From Pseudomonas lurida (GTDB lineage Bacteria > Pseudomonadota > Gammaproteobacteria > Pseudomonadales > Pseudomonadaceae), in assembly GCF_002563895.1 (NCBI RefSeq), contig NZ_PDJB01000001.1:1657501-1721500 (forward strand): a stretch of 64,000 nucleotides of DNA, given 5' to 3'. The stretch's first letter is position 1. Each line of letters opens with the position of its first letter. Below, in pieces: positions 35,673 through 45,510 of the stretch. A program made the position numbers and the translations under genes. Below the pieces are notes generated by a model, which was not told the DNA's origin, did no database searches, and saw only the letters and a program-made list of their open reading frames with translations.

Positions 35673-36851
35673 CTACTTCGACAGAAACCGCATGCCTTCT
35701 TCCAGGCCACGCAATGTCAGCGGATACATCTGATCCTCCACCAACTCCCGCACGATTCCCGTCGACGCCGTATACCCCCAGGTGTCCTTCGGGTACGGGT
35801 TAATCCAGATCAGCTTCTTGTACTTGGCCATGAAACGCTGCATCCACACATACCCCGGCTCCTCGTTCCAGTGCTCGACGCTGCCGCCAGCCTGGGTGAT
35901 CTCATAGGGCGCCATCGATGCGTCGCCGATAAAGATCACTTTGTAGTCGGCGCCGTATTTGTGCAGCAGATCCTGGGTGGACGTGCGTTCGGATGTGCGG
36001 CGCTGGTTGTTTTTCCACACCGATTCGTACACGAAGTTGTGGAAGTAGAAGTACTCCAGGTGCTTGAACTCGGTCTTGCACGCGGAGAACAGTTCTTCGC
36101 AGATCTTCACATGGGCGTCCATCGAGCCGCCGATATCGAACAACAGCAGCAACTTGATGGTGTTGCGCCGCTCTGGGCGCATCTGGATATTCAGCAAGCC
36201 GGCATCACGGGCGGTGTGGTCGATAGTGCCATCGATATCCAGCTCTTCCGCCGCGCCCTGGCGCGCGAACTTGCGCAAGCGACGCAAGGCGATCTTGATA
36301 TTGCGCGTGCCCAGTTCTACCTGGTCGTCAAGGTTCTTGTACTCGCGCTGGTCCCACACCTTCACCGCCTTGCCCTGGCGTTTGCCGGCGTCGCCGACGC
36401 GAATGCCTTCGGGGTTGTAACCGCCGGAGCCAAACGGGCTGGTCCCGCCGGTGCCGATCCACTTGTTGCCGCCGGCGTGGCGTTCCTTCTGTTCTTCCAG
36501 GCGTTTCTTGAAGGCTTCGATGAGCGCGTCCAGGCCACCCAAGGACTGGATCTGCGCACGTTCTTCGTCGGTCAGCGAGCGTTCGAACTCCTTGCGCAGC
36601 CAATCCTCGGGAATCAGCGCCTGCAGGTGGTCGTCGAGCTTTTCCAGGCCGTTGAAATAGGCGCCGAAGGCCCGGTCGAACTTGTCGTAATGCCGCTCGT
36701 CCTTCACCAGGATCGCCCTGGCCAAGTAGTAGAACTCGTCCATGTCGGCGAAGGTCACGCGCTGTTTCAGCGCGTTGATCAGGTCGAGCAGCTCACGCAC
36801 CGACACGGGCACCTTGGCTGCACGCATTTCATTGAACAGGTTGAGCAGCAT
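35673..36851 (-). CDS. VWA domain protein (CoxE-like), partner of MoxR ATPase
   Basis: A 392-residue cytosolic protein. The C-terminal half is a von Willebrand A domain with the MIDAS motif LLLFDIGGSMDAHVKICEEL. The N-terminal half is helical, and a Gly-rich linker (GGNKWIGTGGTSPFGSGGYN) joins the two parts. MoxR/VWA pairs act as chaperone-like machines that insert metals or activate enzymes; the client is unknown here. The ATG overlaps the stop of the moxR gene by one base (TGATG), so the two are coupled. Confidence 0.87.
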   Translation of the reverse strand: MLLNLFNEMRAAKVPVSVRELLDLINALKQRVTFADMDEFYYLARAILVKDERHYDKFDRAFGAYFNGLEKLDDHLQALIPEDWLRKEFERSLTDEERAQIQSLGGLDALIEAFKKRLEEQKERHAGGNKWIGTGGTSPFGSGGYNPEGIRVGDAGKRQGKAVKVWDQREYKNLDDQVELGTRNIKIALRRLRKFARQGAAEELDIDGTIDHTARDAGLLNIQMRPERRNTIKLLLLFDIGGSMDAHVKICEELFSACKTEFKHLEYFYFHNFVYESVWKNNQRRTSERTSTQDLLHKYGADYKVIFIGDASMAPYEITQAGGSVEHWNEEPGYVWMQRFMAKYKKLIWINPYPKDTWGYTASTGIVRELVEDQMYPLTLRGLEEGMRFLSK

Positions 36852-37696
36852 CAGCGATTACCGCGACGGCTCATGAACGCCAGACGCTCCAGCAATTGCA
36901 CGTCCTGCTCGTTCTTGACCAAGGCTCCGGCCAAAGGCGGGATGGCCTTGGTCGGGTCGCGCTCGCGCAGGACGGCCTCGCCGATGTTGTCGGCCATCAG
37001 CAACTTGAGCCAGTCGACCAGTTCGGAGGTGGACGGCTTTTTCTTCAGCCCTGGCACTTTGCGCACGTCGAAGAACACGTCCAGGGCTTCGCTGACCAGG
37101 TCTTTCTTGATGTCGGGGTAGTGCACATCCACGATCTTTTGCAGGGTGGTGCGGTCGGGGAAGGCGATGTAGTGGAAGAAGCAGCGGCGCAGGAACGCGT
37201 CCGGCAGTTCTTTTTCGTTGTTGGAGGTAATGATGATGATCGGGCGCTTCTTCGCCTTGATGGTCTCGTCGATTTCGTAGACGTAGAACTCCATCTTGTC
37301 GAGTTCCTGCAGCAAGTCGTTGGGGAACTCGATGTCGGCCTTGTCGATTTCATCGATCAGCAGGATCACCCGCTCCTCGGACTCGAAGGCTTCCCAGAGC
37401 TTGCCCTTTTTCAGGTAGTTGCGCACATCGTGCACCTTGTCCACGCCCAGCTGCGAGTCGCGCAGGCGGCTGACCGCGTCGTACTCGTACAGGCCCTGGT
37501 GGGCCTTGGTGGTGGACTTGATGTGCCAAGTGATCAGCTTGGCGCCAAAGGATTCGGCCAATTGTTCGGCGAGCATGGTCTTGCCGGTGCCGGGCTCGCC
37601 CTTGACCAGCAATGGCCGTTCCAGGGTAATGGCAGCGTTGACGGCCAGTTTCAGGTCGTCGGTGGCAACGTAGGCCTGGGTGCCTTCGAACTTCAT
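36851..37696 (-). CDS. MoxR-family AAA+ ATPase
   Basis: A 281-residue AAA+ ATPase. Walker A is VKGEPGTGKTMLAEQL, Walker B is VILLIDEIDKADIEFPNDLL, sensor 1 is IIITSNNEKELPDAF and the arginine finger region LRRCFFHYI. It is coupled to the downstream VWA protein gene. The pair should form a cytosolic remodelling complex, with no enzyme client gene directly adjacent to suggest its target. Confidence 0.9.
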   Translation of the reverse strand: MKFEGTQAYVATDDLKLAVNAAITLERPLLVKGEPGTGKTMLAEQLAESFGAKLITWHIKSTTKAHQGLYEYDAVSRLRDSQLGVDKVHDVRNYLKKGKLWEAFESEERVILLIDEIDKADIEFPNDLLQELDKMEFYVYEIDETIKAKKRPIIIITSNNEKELPDAFLRRCFFHYIAFPDRTTLQKIVDVHYPDIKKDLVSEALDVFFDVRKVPGLKKKPSTSELVDWLKLLMADNIGEAVLRERDPTKAIPPLAGALVKNEQDVQLLERLAFMSRRGNR

Positions 37697-37795
37697 GGGT
37701 ATTTCCTCGAATTCATCAATGCCGGGACTATACCGCGCAGCCCCGGCGACTGTGAACGCAGGCGGGCTATTCAGTCTCTGAATGACCGGTCACCT

Positions 37796-38872
37796 TCAGT
37801 CCGCCGAGGGCTTGGGTTGTTCATAGCGCGCGTTGAACGCCTGGATGAAACCGTTGCGCAATATCGATATAAACGCCGAGAACGCGCTGACATTTTGCTG
37901 GTGCACACTACCGCTGAGTTCCACGCGCGTGGCGAACTGGTTCTTGCTCTGGTTTTTCAGCACGGTCTCACTGGTGCCGACCACCGCCTCCCAGATCGAG
38001 CGGAAGATGTTCTTGTCTTTGTTTTCCACATCCTGTTTCCAATCAAAGACCTCCACATCGCGTAGCAGCGGCTTGATGTAGCCGGTCAACTGGCCTTTTT
38101 CCGCCTGGGCCTCGATCACCACATCGCCGGTGCCGGCCTTGAAGTCGAATTTGCCGTAGGCCGAGGCAAAGTCATTCATGCGCTTGAGCTGCAGATCCTT
38201 GGCGCGGAAACGGAATTCGAAGTTTTCGAAATTGCTCAGCGGGTCGAAGGTGGCGGTGGCTTCCAGCGGCGCCTGGCCCTGGAGCAACGCCTTGCCGTCG
38301 AAGCGCGCGTCGCGCTTGCCTTCAACGTCCACCACATTGGTCAGGTTGTAAAAGCTGGCGTTGACCGAGCTGGCATTGATGTTGACGGGGGGCTTGGAGT
38401 TGAAGTTACGGAAGGTGATCTTGCCGTCTGCGATGCGTACTTCATCGAGGGTGATGGGCGCCAGCTTGCTCAATTGCTCGCGCCAATCGGTGCCCTTACC
38501 GGTCTGGGACGCCTGCTTGTTGGGGCCGCCGTCGACGAAGTTCACTTCAGGGTCGACAAACAGCACCTTGGCGACCACTGCATGGTCGTACCACAGCGAG
38601 TGCCAGCTCACTGCCAAGTCGATCAGCGGCGCCTTGACGAACGGTACGGGCACCTTGCCATCTACCTTGGTGATCTCCAGCCCATTGATCCTGTAGGCGC
38701 CGCGCCACAGTGCCAGGTCGACGTCGATGACGTGGCCGCGGTAATCGCCCATGTCGGCGAGTTTGTCATTCAAGTAGTTACGCACCAGATAGGGCAGGGC
38801 GACGGTCAAGGCGACCAGCACCACCACCACCCCGGCGACGGTCCATAGCGGACAGCTGTAGCGACGTTTCAT
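37796..38872 (-). CDS. DUF748 / AsmA-like inner-membrane-anchored protein
   Basis: A 358-residue protein with an N-terminal membrane anchor (CPLWTVAGVVVVLVALTVAL) and a long periplasmic beta-rich body typical of DUF748 (AYRINGLEITKVDGKVPVPF, ITLDEVRIADGKITFRNFNS). Related AsmA/YhdP-type proteins take part in envelope lipid handling. This one is much shorter than YhdP. It is divergent from cysK and separate from moxR by 99 bases. No specific role known. Confidence 0.82.
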   Translation of the reverse strand: MKRRYSCPLWTVAGVVVVLVALTVALPYLVRNYLNDKLADMGDYRGHVIDVDLALWRGAYRINGLEITKVDGKVPVPFVKAPLIDLAVSWHSLWYDHAVVAKVLFVDPEVNFVDGGPNKQASQTGKGTDWREQLSKLAPITLDEVRIADGKITFRNFNSKPPVNINASSVNASFYNLTNVVDVEGKRDARFDGKALLQGQAPLEATATFDPLSNFENFEFRFRAKDLQLKRMNDFASAYGKFDFKAGTGDVVIEAQAEKGQLTGYIKPLLRDVEVFDWKQDVENKDKNIFRSIWEAVVGTSETVLKNQSKNQFATRVELSGSVHQQNVSAFSAFISILRNGFIQAFNARYEQPKPSAD

Positions 38873-38997
38873 TGCTCAAATCTCCATACAGGTAGGCGAT
38901 TGACTACCGTCAAGCGCCCAACGTTCCTCTGACTGGACGCTTTGCAGCACGAGGCATACCCTTGGGGCCTTCCAGAAACCGAGCAATAGGACCCGTC

Positions 38998-39972
38998 ATG
39001 AGCCGTATCTTTGCAGACAATGCGCACTCCATCGGTAATACGCCCCTGGTTCAGATCAACCGTATCGCACCGCGTGGCGTAACCATACTGGCCAAGATCG
39101 AAGGGCGTAACCCGGGCTACTCGGTGAAGTGCCGCATTGGCGCTAACATGATCTGGGACGCCGAAGGCACCGGTAAGCTCAAGCCGGGCATGACCATTGT
39201 CGAACCCACTTCCGGTAACACCGGCATCGGCCTGGCGTTCGTCGCCGCGGCCCGTGGCTACAAGTTGCTGTTGACCATGCCGGCGTCCATGAGCATCGAG
39301 CGGCGCAAGGTCCTCAAGGCGCTCGGCGCCGAGTTGGTGCTCACCGAGCCGGCCAAGGGCATGCCCGGTGCCATCGCAAAGGCGAATGAAATCGTCGCCA
39401 GCGACCCGGCTACTTACTTCATGCCGGGCCAGTTCGAAAACCCGGCCAACCCTGCGATCCATGAGAAAACCACCGGTCCGGAAATCTGGAACGACACCGA
39501 TGGCGCCGTGGATGTACTGGTCGCAGGCGTGGGCACCGGTGGCACCATCACGGGCGTGTCGCGCTATATCAAGAACACCGCGGGCAAGCCGATCCTGTCG
39601 GTGGCGGTCGAGCCAATGGTGTCCCCGGTGATCACCCAAGCGTTGGCGGGCGATGAGATCAAGCCCAGCTCGCACAAGATCCAGGGGATTGGCGCCGGTT
39701 TCGTGCCCAAGAACCTGGACTTGTCGATGGTCGACCGCGTGGAGTTGGTGACCGACGACGAATCCAAGGCCATGGCCCTGCGCTTGATGCAGGAAGAGGG
39801 GATTCTGTGCGGTATCTCCTGCGGTGCGGCGATGGCTGTCGCCGTGCGCCTGGCCGAGAAGCCGGAAATGCAGGGCAAGACCATCGTGGTGATTTTGCCG
39901 GACTCCGGTGAGCGCTACTTGTCGAGCATGCTGTTCAGCGATTTGTTCACCGAGCAGGAAAACCAGGCTTGA
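38998..39972 (+). CDS. cysK: Cysteine synthase A (O-acetylserine sulfhydrylase)
   Basis: A 324-residue PLP enzyme making cysteine from O-acetylserine and sulfide. The PLP lysine is Lys44 in [18 protein letters not shown]. The substrate loop is [15 protein letters not shown] and the PLP phosphate site is [11 protein letters not shown]. The start at 38998 ([13 protein letters not shown]) gives the usual length; in-frame upstream sequence is not family-like. Single-gene unit divergent from the DUF748 gene. Confidence 0.96.
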   Translation: MSRIFADNAHSIGNTPLVQINRIAPRGVTILAKIEGRNPGYSVKCRIGANMIWDAEGTGKLKPGMTIVEPTSGNTGIGLAFVAAARGYKLLLTMPASMSIERRKVLKALGAELVLTEPAKGMPGAIAKANEIVASDPATYFMPGQFENPANPAIHEKTTGPEIWNDTDGAVDVLVAGVGTGGTITGVSRYIKNTAGKPILSVAVEPMVSPVITQALAGDEIKPSSHKIQGIGAGFVPKNLDLSMVDRVELVTDDESKAMALRLMQEEGILCGISCGAAMAVAVRLAEKPEMQGKTIVVILPDSGERYLSSMLFSDLFTEQENQA

Positions 39973-40081
39973 TGTATGTCAGCGCCCGAACCTTAGGCCT
40001 TCTGCATAATGGCCCAACTGTTTATCATGGCCGGCTGCTACGTCTGCTGTTGGCCAGGCGCTTATTTCCAGGAGTTGCTGC

Positions 40082-41020
40082 ATGACCTTTTCTTTGGCCG
40101 CCAAACTGTCGGTACTGGCGTTGTTTATCGGCAGCACGCTGTACGTGCACCTGCGCGGCAAGGCGCGTTTGCCGATGTTGCGCCAGTTCGTCAACCATTC
40201 GGCGCTGTTCGCCCCCTATAACGCCTTGATGTACCTGTTTTCGGCGGTGCCGTCCAAGCCGTACCTGGACCGCAGCAAGTTCCCGGAACTGGATGTGCTC
40301 AAGGACAACTGGGAAGTGATCCGCGAAGAGGCGATGCACCTGTTCGACGAGGGGTACATCCGCGCCGCCGAAAAGAACAACGATGCCGGTTTCGGTTCGT
40401 TCTTCAAGAAGGGCTGGAAGCGTTTCTACCTCAAGTGGTACGACAAACCGCTGCCCTCGGCCGAGGCCCTGTGCCCGAAAACCGTGGCGCTGGTGAGCAG
40501 CATTCCCAACGTCAAGGGCGCGATGTTTGCGCTATTGCCAGGTGGCAGCCACCTCAACCCGCACCGCGACCCGTTTGCCGGTTCCCTGCGTTACCACTTG
40601 GGCCTGTCCACGCCGAACTCCGACGACTGCCGCATCTTCGTCGACGGCCAGGTGTACGCCTGGCGCGACGGTGAAGACGTGATGTTCGACGAGACCTACG
40701 TGCATTGGGTCAAGAATGAAACCGAGCAGACCCGAGTGATCCTGTTCTGCGACATCGAGCGACCGCTGAGCAATCGCCTGATGACCCGCGTGAACCGTTG
40801 GGTCAGCAAGCAACTGGGGCGCGCTACGGCACCGCAGAACCTGGATGACGAACGCGTTGGCGGCATCAACCAGGCATATGCCTGGAGCAAGACCTTCAGC
40901 GACAAGTTCAGCGGTGTGGTCAAGCAGTGGAAGCGCAAGCATCCGAAGGCTTATCGCATTGCGCGACCAGTGCTGGCTGTCGTGGTGCTGGTGCTGCTGT
41001 GGAAGTGGCTGTTCGGCTAG
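40082..41020 (+). CDS. lpxO: Aspartyl/asparaginyl beta-hydroxylase family, LpxO-like lipid A hydroxylase
   Basis: A 312-residue Fe(II)/2-oxoglutarate dioxygenase anchored by hydrophobic segments at both ends (LAAKLSVLALFIGSTLYVHL; VLAVVVLVLLWKWLFG). The iron ligands are His161 and Asp163 in NPHRDPFAG and His208 in YVHWVKNE. LpxO hydroxylates the secondary 2-OH acyl chain of lipid A at the inner membrane. Many pseudomonads carry two LpxO paralogues, and which one this is cannot be decided here. Followed by an isolated REP palindrome. Confidence 0.82.
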   Translation: MTFSLAAKLSVLALFIGSTLYVHLRGKARLPMLRQFVNHSALFAPYNALMYLFSAVPSKPYLDRSKFPELDVLKDNWEVIREEAMHLFDEGYIRAAEKNNDAGFGSFFKKGWKRFYLKWYDKPLPSAEALCPKTVALVSSIPNVKGAMFALLPGGSHLNPHRDPFAGSLRYHLGLSTPNSDDCRIFVDGQVYAWRDGEDVMFDETYVHWVKNETEQTRVILFCDIERPLSNRLMTRVNRWVSKQLGRATAPQNLDDERVGGINQAYAWSKTFSDKFSGVVKQWKRKHPKAYRIARPVLAVVVLVLLWKWLFG

Positions 41021-41036
41021 TTGGAATACGGTCGAC

Positions 41037-41068
41037 ACTGTGGGAGCGGGCAAGCCCGCTCCCACAGT
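41037..41068. repeat. Single perfect REP palindrome
   Basis: ACTGTGGGAGCGGGC (41037-41051) and GCCCGCTCCCACAGT (41054-41068) are perfectly complementary around two bases, giving a 15-bp cruciform-capable palindrome. It lies between convergent lpxO-like and acnA genes and may help end transcription. Confidence 0.85.
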
Positions 41069-41084
41069 TGATCGCCAGCCTTTG

Positions 41085-43826
41085 TCAGGAGGCGATCAAC
41101 TGGCGCAGCACATAGTGCAAGATGCCCCCTGACTTGAAGTACTCCACTTCATTGAGCGTATCGATCCGGCACAGCACCTCGACCTTCTCCGTGCTGCCGT
41201 CCTCCCGCGTAATCACCAACGTCAGGTTCATGCGCGGCACGATCTCAACGTCCGTCAGCCCTAGGATATCGATCTTCTCCTTGCCGGTGAGCTTGAGCGA
41301 CTTGCGGTTCTGATCCAGCTTGAACTGCAACGGCAGCACACCCATGCCCACCAGGTTGGAGCGGTGAATGCGCTCGAAACTCTCGGCGATCACCGCCTTG
41401 ACGCCCAACAGGTTGGTACCCTTGGCCGCCCAGTCACGGCTGGAGCCGGTGCCATACTCCTGGCCGGCAATCACCACCAGCGGCGTGCTGGAGGCCTGGT
41501 ATTTCATCGAGGCGTCGTAGATCGGCATTTTCTCGCCGGTGGGGATGTACAGCGTATTGCCGCCTTCCTCGCCGCCGAGCATCTCATTGCGGATACGGAT
41601 GTTGGCAAAGGTGCCGCGCATCATCACTTCATGGTTGCCCCGGCGTGAGCCGTAGGAGTTGAAGTCCCGTGGCTCCACGCCTTGCTCGCGCAGGTAGCGG
41701 CCGGCGGGGCTGTCGGTCTTGATATTGCCGGCGGGGGAGATATGGTCGGTGGTGACCGAGTCGCCCAGCAGGGCCAGGACGTTGGCGCCCTTGACGTCTT
41801 TGATCACCGGCAACGGGCCGGCAATATCATCGAAGAACGGCGGGTGCTGGATGTAGGTGGAATCTTTCTGCCACACGTAGGTGGCCGCCTGTGGCACTTC
41901 AATCGCTTGCCATTGCTCGTCACCGGCGAATACCTCGGCGTATTCCTTGTGGAACATGCCCGTGCTGACCTGGGCCACCGCGTCGGCGATCTCTTTGCTG
42001 CTTGGCCAGATGTCCTTGAGGTATACCGGGTTGCCGTCCTGATCGTTACCCAGCGGCTCGCTGCTGATGTCGATGCGCACCGTGCCCGCCAAGGCGTAGG
42101 CCACCACCAGCGGCGGCGAAGCCAGCCAGTTGGTTTTTACCAGCGGGTGCACGCGGCCTTCGAAGTTGCGGTTACCGGACAGCACCGACGCCACGGCAAG
42201 GTCGGCTTTCTGGATGGCCTTTTCGATCGGCTCAGGCAATGGCCCGGAGTTGCCGATACAGGTGGTGCAGCCGTAGCCGACCAGGTCAAAGCCCAGTTTG
42301 TCGAGGTAGGGAGTAAGGCCCGCCGCCTTGTAATAGTCGGTCACCACTTTGGAACCCGGGGCCAACGAGGTCTTCACCCAGGGTTTGCGGGTCAGGCCTT
42401 TTTCCACGGCCTTTTTCGCCACCAGCCCGGCGGCCATCATGACGCTGGGGTTCGAGGTGTTGGTGCACGAGGTGATCGCGGCGATCACCACGGCGCCGTT
42501 TTTCAGGCGATAGGTCTGGCCGTCGTATTCATAGTCGGTTTCGCCCACCAGGTCGGCATTGCCCACGGCAACCCCACCACCGCCTTCGCTTTCCAGGCGG
42601 CCTTCTTCCTTGTTGGCGGGTTTGAATTGCAGGTCGAGAAAATCGCTGAAGGCCTGGCCGACATTCGGCAGTGCCACGCGGTCCTGTGGGCGTTTCGGCC
42701 CGGCGAGGCTGGCTTCGACCGTGCCCATGTCCAGCGCCAGGCTGTCGGTGAACACCGGTTCCTGGCCAGCGTTGCGCCACAGGCCCTGGGCCTTGGTGTA
42801 GGTCTCTACCAGCTTCACGGTTTCTGCCGGACGGCCGGACAGGCGCAGGTAGTCCAACGTCACTTCGTCCACTGGGAAAAAGCCGCAGGTGGCGCCATAT
42901 TCCGGGGCCATGTTGGCGATGGTGGCGCGGTCGGCCAGCGGCAGGTCGGCGAGGCCGTCGCCGTAGAATTCGACGAACTTGCCCACTACGCCTTTCTTGC
43001 GCAGCATCTGGGTGACGGTCAGCACCAGGTCGGTGGCGGTGATGCCTTCTTTCAGTTTGCCGGTGAGCTTGAAGCCGATGACTTCCGGGATCAGCATCGA
43101 CACCGGCTGGCCGAGCATCGCCGCCTCCGCCTCGATACCGCCCACGCCCCAGCCGAGTACGCCGAGGCCATTGATCATGGTGGTGTGGGAGTCGGTGCCG
43201 ACAAGGGTGTCCGGGAAGGCATAGGTGCGGCCGTCTTCGTCCTTGGTCCAGACCGTGCGGCCCAGGTATTCGAGGTTGACCTGGTGGCAGATACCGGTGC
43301 CCGGTGGTACCACGCTGAAGTTGTCGAAGGCGCTCTGGCCCCAGCGCAGGAAGGCGTAGCGTTCGCCGTTGCGCTGCATCTCGATGTCCACGTTTTGCTC
43401 GAAGGCGCTGGTGGTGCCGAACTTGTCGACCATCACCGAGTGGTCGATCACCAGGTCGACGGGGGAGAGTGGGTTGATGCGCTGCGGGTCGCCCCCGGCC
43501 TTGGCCACGGCGGCGCGCATGGCGGCCAGGTCGACCACGGCGGGTACGCCGGTAAAGTCTTGCATCAATACCCGGGCCGGGCGGTACTGGATCTCGCGGT
43601 CCGACTGGCGCTCTTTGAGCCAGGCGGCAATGGCCTTGAGGTCGGCGCCGGTGACGGTCTTGTCGTCTTCCCAGCGCAGCAGGTTTTCCAGCAACACCTT
43701 GAGGGACATCGGCAGTTTATCCAGGTCGCCCAGGCTCTTGGCGGCTTCGGGCAAGCTGAAGTAGTGATAAGTCTTGTCGTCGATCTGCAGGGTTTTAAGG
43801 GTTCTCAGGCTATCAAGGGATGACAT
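41085..43826 (-). CDS. acnA: Aconitate hydratase A
   Basis: A 913-residue [4Fe-4S] enzyme interconverting citrate and isocitrate. Cluster cysteines are seen in [16 protein letters not shown] and [34 protein letters not shown] and the C-terminal swivel-domain [20 protein letters not shown] are AcnA-type. The ATG at 43826 follows AAGGAG at 8 bases; an upstream ATG at 43850 is less likely. Alone in its unit, divergent from rlmM. Confidence 0.96.
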   Translation of the reverse strand: MSSLDSLRTLKTLQIDDKTYHYFSLPEAAKSLGDLDKLPMSLKVLLENLLRWEDDKTVTGADLKAIAAWLKERQSDREIQYRPARVLMQDFTGVPAVVDLAAMRAAVAKAGGDPQRINPLSPVDLVIDHSVMVDKFGTTSAFEQNVDIEMQRNGERYAFLRWGQSAFDNFSVVPPGTGICHQVNLEYLGRTVWTKDEDGRTYAFPDTLVGTDSHTTMINGLGVLGWGVGGIEAEAAMLGQPVSMLIPEVIGFKLTGKLKEGITATDLVLTVTQMLRKKGVVGKFVEFYGDGLADLPLADRATIANMAPEYGATCGFFPVDEVTLDYLRLSGRPAETVKLVETYTKAQGLWRNAGQEPVFTDSLALDMGTVEASLAGPKRPQDRVALPNVGQAFSDFLDLQFKPANKEEGRLESEGGGGVAVGNADLVGETDYEYDGQTYRLKNGAVVIAAITSCTNTSNPSVMMAAGLVAKKAVEKGLTRKPWVKTSLAPGSKVVTDYYKAAGLTPYLDKLGFDLVGYGCTTCIGNSGPLPEPIEKAIQKADLAVASVLSGNRNFEGRVHPLVKTNWLASPPLVVAYALAGTVRIDISSEPLGNDQDGNPVYLKDIWPSSKEIADAVAQVSTGMFHKEYAEVFAGDEQWQAIEVPQAATYVWQKDSTYIQHPPFFDDIAGPLPVIKDVKGANVLALLGDSVTTDHISPAGNIKTDSPAGRYLREQGVEPRDFNSYGSRRGNHEVMMRGTFANIRIRNEMLGGEEGGNTLYIPTGEKMPIYDASMKYQASSTPLVVIAGQEYGTGSSRDWAAKGTNLLGVKAVIAESFERIHRSNLVGMGVLPLQFKLDQNRKSLKLTGKEKIDILGLTDVEIVPRMNLTLVITREDGSTEKVEVLCRIDTLNEVEYFKSGGILHYVLRQLIAS

Positions 43827-44017
43827 TACATGACTCCTTATGGTCCGCACGGCTACGGACCTGACGGGACGAACAGAGCTTTCAACTTAGCCCTGTTTTC
43901 ATTAGCAGGCTAATAACTGGACTCTATCGTTAAGTCCAAGGTTCCGAACTCGGCTATCATGCGCGCGTTTTCATGACAGGACTTGCGCTACAGCAAGCCC
44001 AGTTGCCAGGAGATTCA

Positions 44018-45094
44018 ATGAACACCCTTTTTATGCACTGCCGCCCGGGTTTTGAAGGCGAAGTCTGTTCCGAGATCGCGGAGCACGCCGCGCGCCTGAA
44101 CGTTTCCGGCTACGCCAAGGCCAAGACCGGCAGCGCCTGCGCCGAATTCGTCTGCACCGAAGAAGACGGCGCCCAGCGCCTGATGCACGGCCAGCGCTTT
44201 GCCGAGCTGATCTTCCCGCGGCAATGGGCGCGCGGGGTATTCATCGACCTGCCGGAAACCGACCGCATCAGCGTGATTCTCGCCCATCTGCGCGAATTCC
44301 CGGTGTGCGGCAGCCTGTGGCTGGAGATGGTCGACACCAACGACGGCAAAGAACTCTCGAACTTCTGCAAGAAGTTCGAAGTGCACCTGCGCAAAGCCCT
44401 GCTCAACGCCGGCAAGCTGGTGGACGACCCGAGCAAGCCGCGGCTGCTGCTCACCTTCAAGAGTGGCCGCGAAGTGTTCATGGGCCTGGCCGAGTCGAAC
44501 AACTCGGCAATGTGGCCCATGGGGATCCCGCGTCTCAAGTTCCCTCGCGAAGCCCCTAGTCGCTCGACCTTGAAGCTGGAAGAGGCCTGGCACCACTTCA
44601 TCCCCCGCGACCAATGGGACGAGCGCCTGCATGGTGACATGACCGGCGTCGACCTCGGCGCGGCACCGGGCGGCTGGACCTGGCAGCTGGTCAACCGTGG
44701 CATGCTGGTGACCGCCATCGACAACGGCCCCATGGCCGAAAGCCTGATGGACACCGGCCTCGTGCAACACTTGATGGCCGACGGCTTTACCTTCGTGCCC
44801 AAGCAGCCGGTGGACTGGATGGTCTGCGACATCGTCGAGAAGCCGGCACGCAACGCCGCGCTGCTGGAAACCTGGATCGGCGAGGGGCATTGCCGCGAGG
44901 CGGTGGTGAACCTGAAATTGCCGATGAAACAGCGTTACGCCGAAGTGAAGCGGTTGCTGGAGCGTATAGAGGATGGCTTCAAGGCGCGTGGCATTCGTGT
45001 GGAGATCGGCTGCAAGCAGCTGTACCACGACCGCGAGGAAGTGACCTGCCATTTGCGCCGGTTGGAAACAGCGAAGAAACCCAAGGCCCGCTGA
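44018..45094 (+). CDS. rlmM: 23S rRNA 2'-O-ribose C2498 methyltransferase
   Basis: A 358-residue RlmM. The N-terminal THUMP-like part begins MNTLFMHCRPGFEGEVCSEI, and the SAM-binding domain has GVDLGAAPGGWTWQLVNRGM and WMVCDIVEKPAR. The catalytic K-D-K-E tetrad of 2'-O-methylases is consistent with LKLEEAW, CDIV, NLKLPMK and VEIG. The start at 44018 is preceded by CAGGAG. Followed by tusA after a REP remnant. Confidence 0.94.
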   Translation: MNTLFMHCRPGFEGEVCSEIAEHAARLNVSGYAKAKTGSACAEFVCTEEDGAQRLMHGQRFAELIFPRQWARGVFIDLPETDRISVILAHLREFPVCGSLWLEMVDTNDGKELSNFCKKFEVHLRKALLNAGKLVDDPSKPRLLLTFKSGREVFMGLAESNNSAMWPMGIPRLKFPREAPSRSTLKLEEAWHHFIPRDQWDERLHGDMTGVDLGAAPGGWTWQLVNRGMLVTAIDNGPMAESLMDTGLVQHLMADGFTFVPKQPVDWMVCDIVEKPARNAALLETWIGEGHCREAVVNLKLPMKQRYAEVKRLLERIEDGFKARGIRVEIGCKQLYHDREEVTCHLRRLETAKKPKAR

Positions 45095-45099
45095 ATCTC

Positions 45100-45220
45100 T
45101 GGCTGGCACCGCTCAACGGTGGGCGCTGGCTGGCGTGCGATACCGGTATAACGGTCGATATCTATGTTGAATGTGTCCGCGTCTTCGCGGGCCAGCCTGC
45201 TCCCACAGGTGAGCAGGTAC
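45100..45220. repeat. Single half-REP remnant between rlmM and tusA
   Basis: TCTTCGCGGGCCAGCCTGCT followed by CCCACAGG (about 45181-45208) is a degenerate right-arm REP without a clear partner. The rest of the stretch has no feature I can name. Confidence 0.55.
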
Positions 45221-45236
45221 GTTTTAGGAGTACATG

Positions 45237-45488
45237 ATGAATCAGTCTGTTGATTTGCCCGTCGACGCGACATTGGACGCCACCGGCCTCAACTGCCCCG
45301 AGCCTGTGATGATGCTGCACCAGCACATCCGCGACCTGCCGCCAGGCGGTTTGCTCAAGGTGATCGCGACCGACCCGTCCACGCGCCGCGATATTCCCAA
45401 GTTTTGCGTGTTCCTGGACCACGAACTCGTGGATCAGCAGGAGCAGGCGGGCACCTACCTGTACTGGATCCGCAAAAAAGCCGACTGA
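45237..45488 (+). CDS. tusA: TusA-family sulfur carrier protein
   Basis: An 83-residue sulfurtransferase that carries persulfide sulfur for tRNA 2-thiouridine formation. The active cysteine is in [20 protein letters not shown], and the fold continues with [20 protein letters not shown]. Two consecutive ATG codons occur; AGGAG at 45226-45230 is better spaced for the second (45237). Tail to tail with the MATE gene. Confidence 0.9.
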   Translation: MNQSVDLPVDATLDATGLNCPEPVMMLHQHIRDLPPGGLLKVIATDPSTRRDIPKFCVFLDHELVDQQEQAGTYLYWIRKKAD

Positions 45489-45510
45489 ACACGCCGGCTC
45501 GTACACCGGG

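Noticed and set aside
38969..39014. Riboswitch or attenuator before cysK
   Set aside because: The ~125-base leader shows no conserved aptamer-like fold or terminator.
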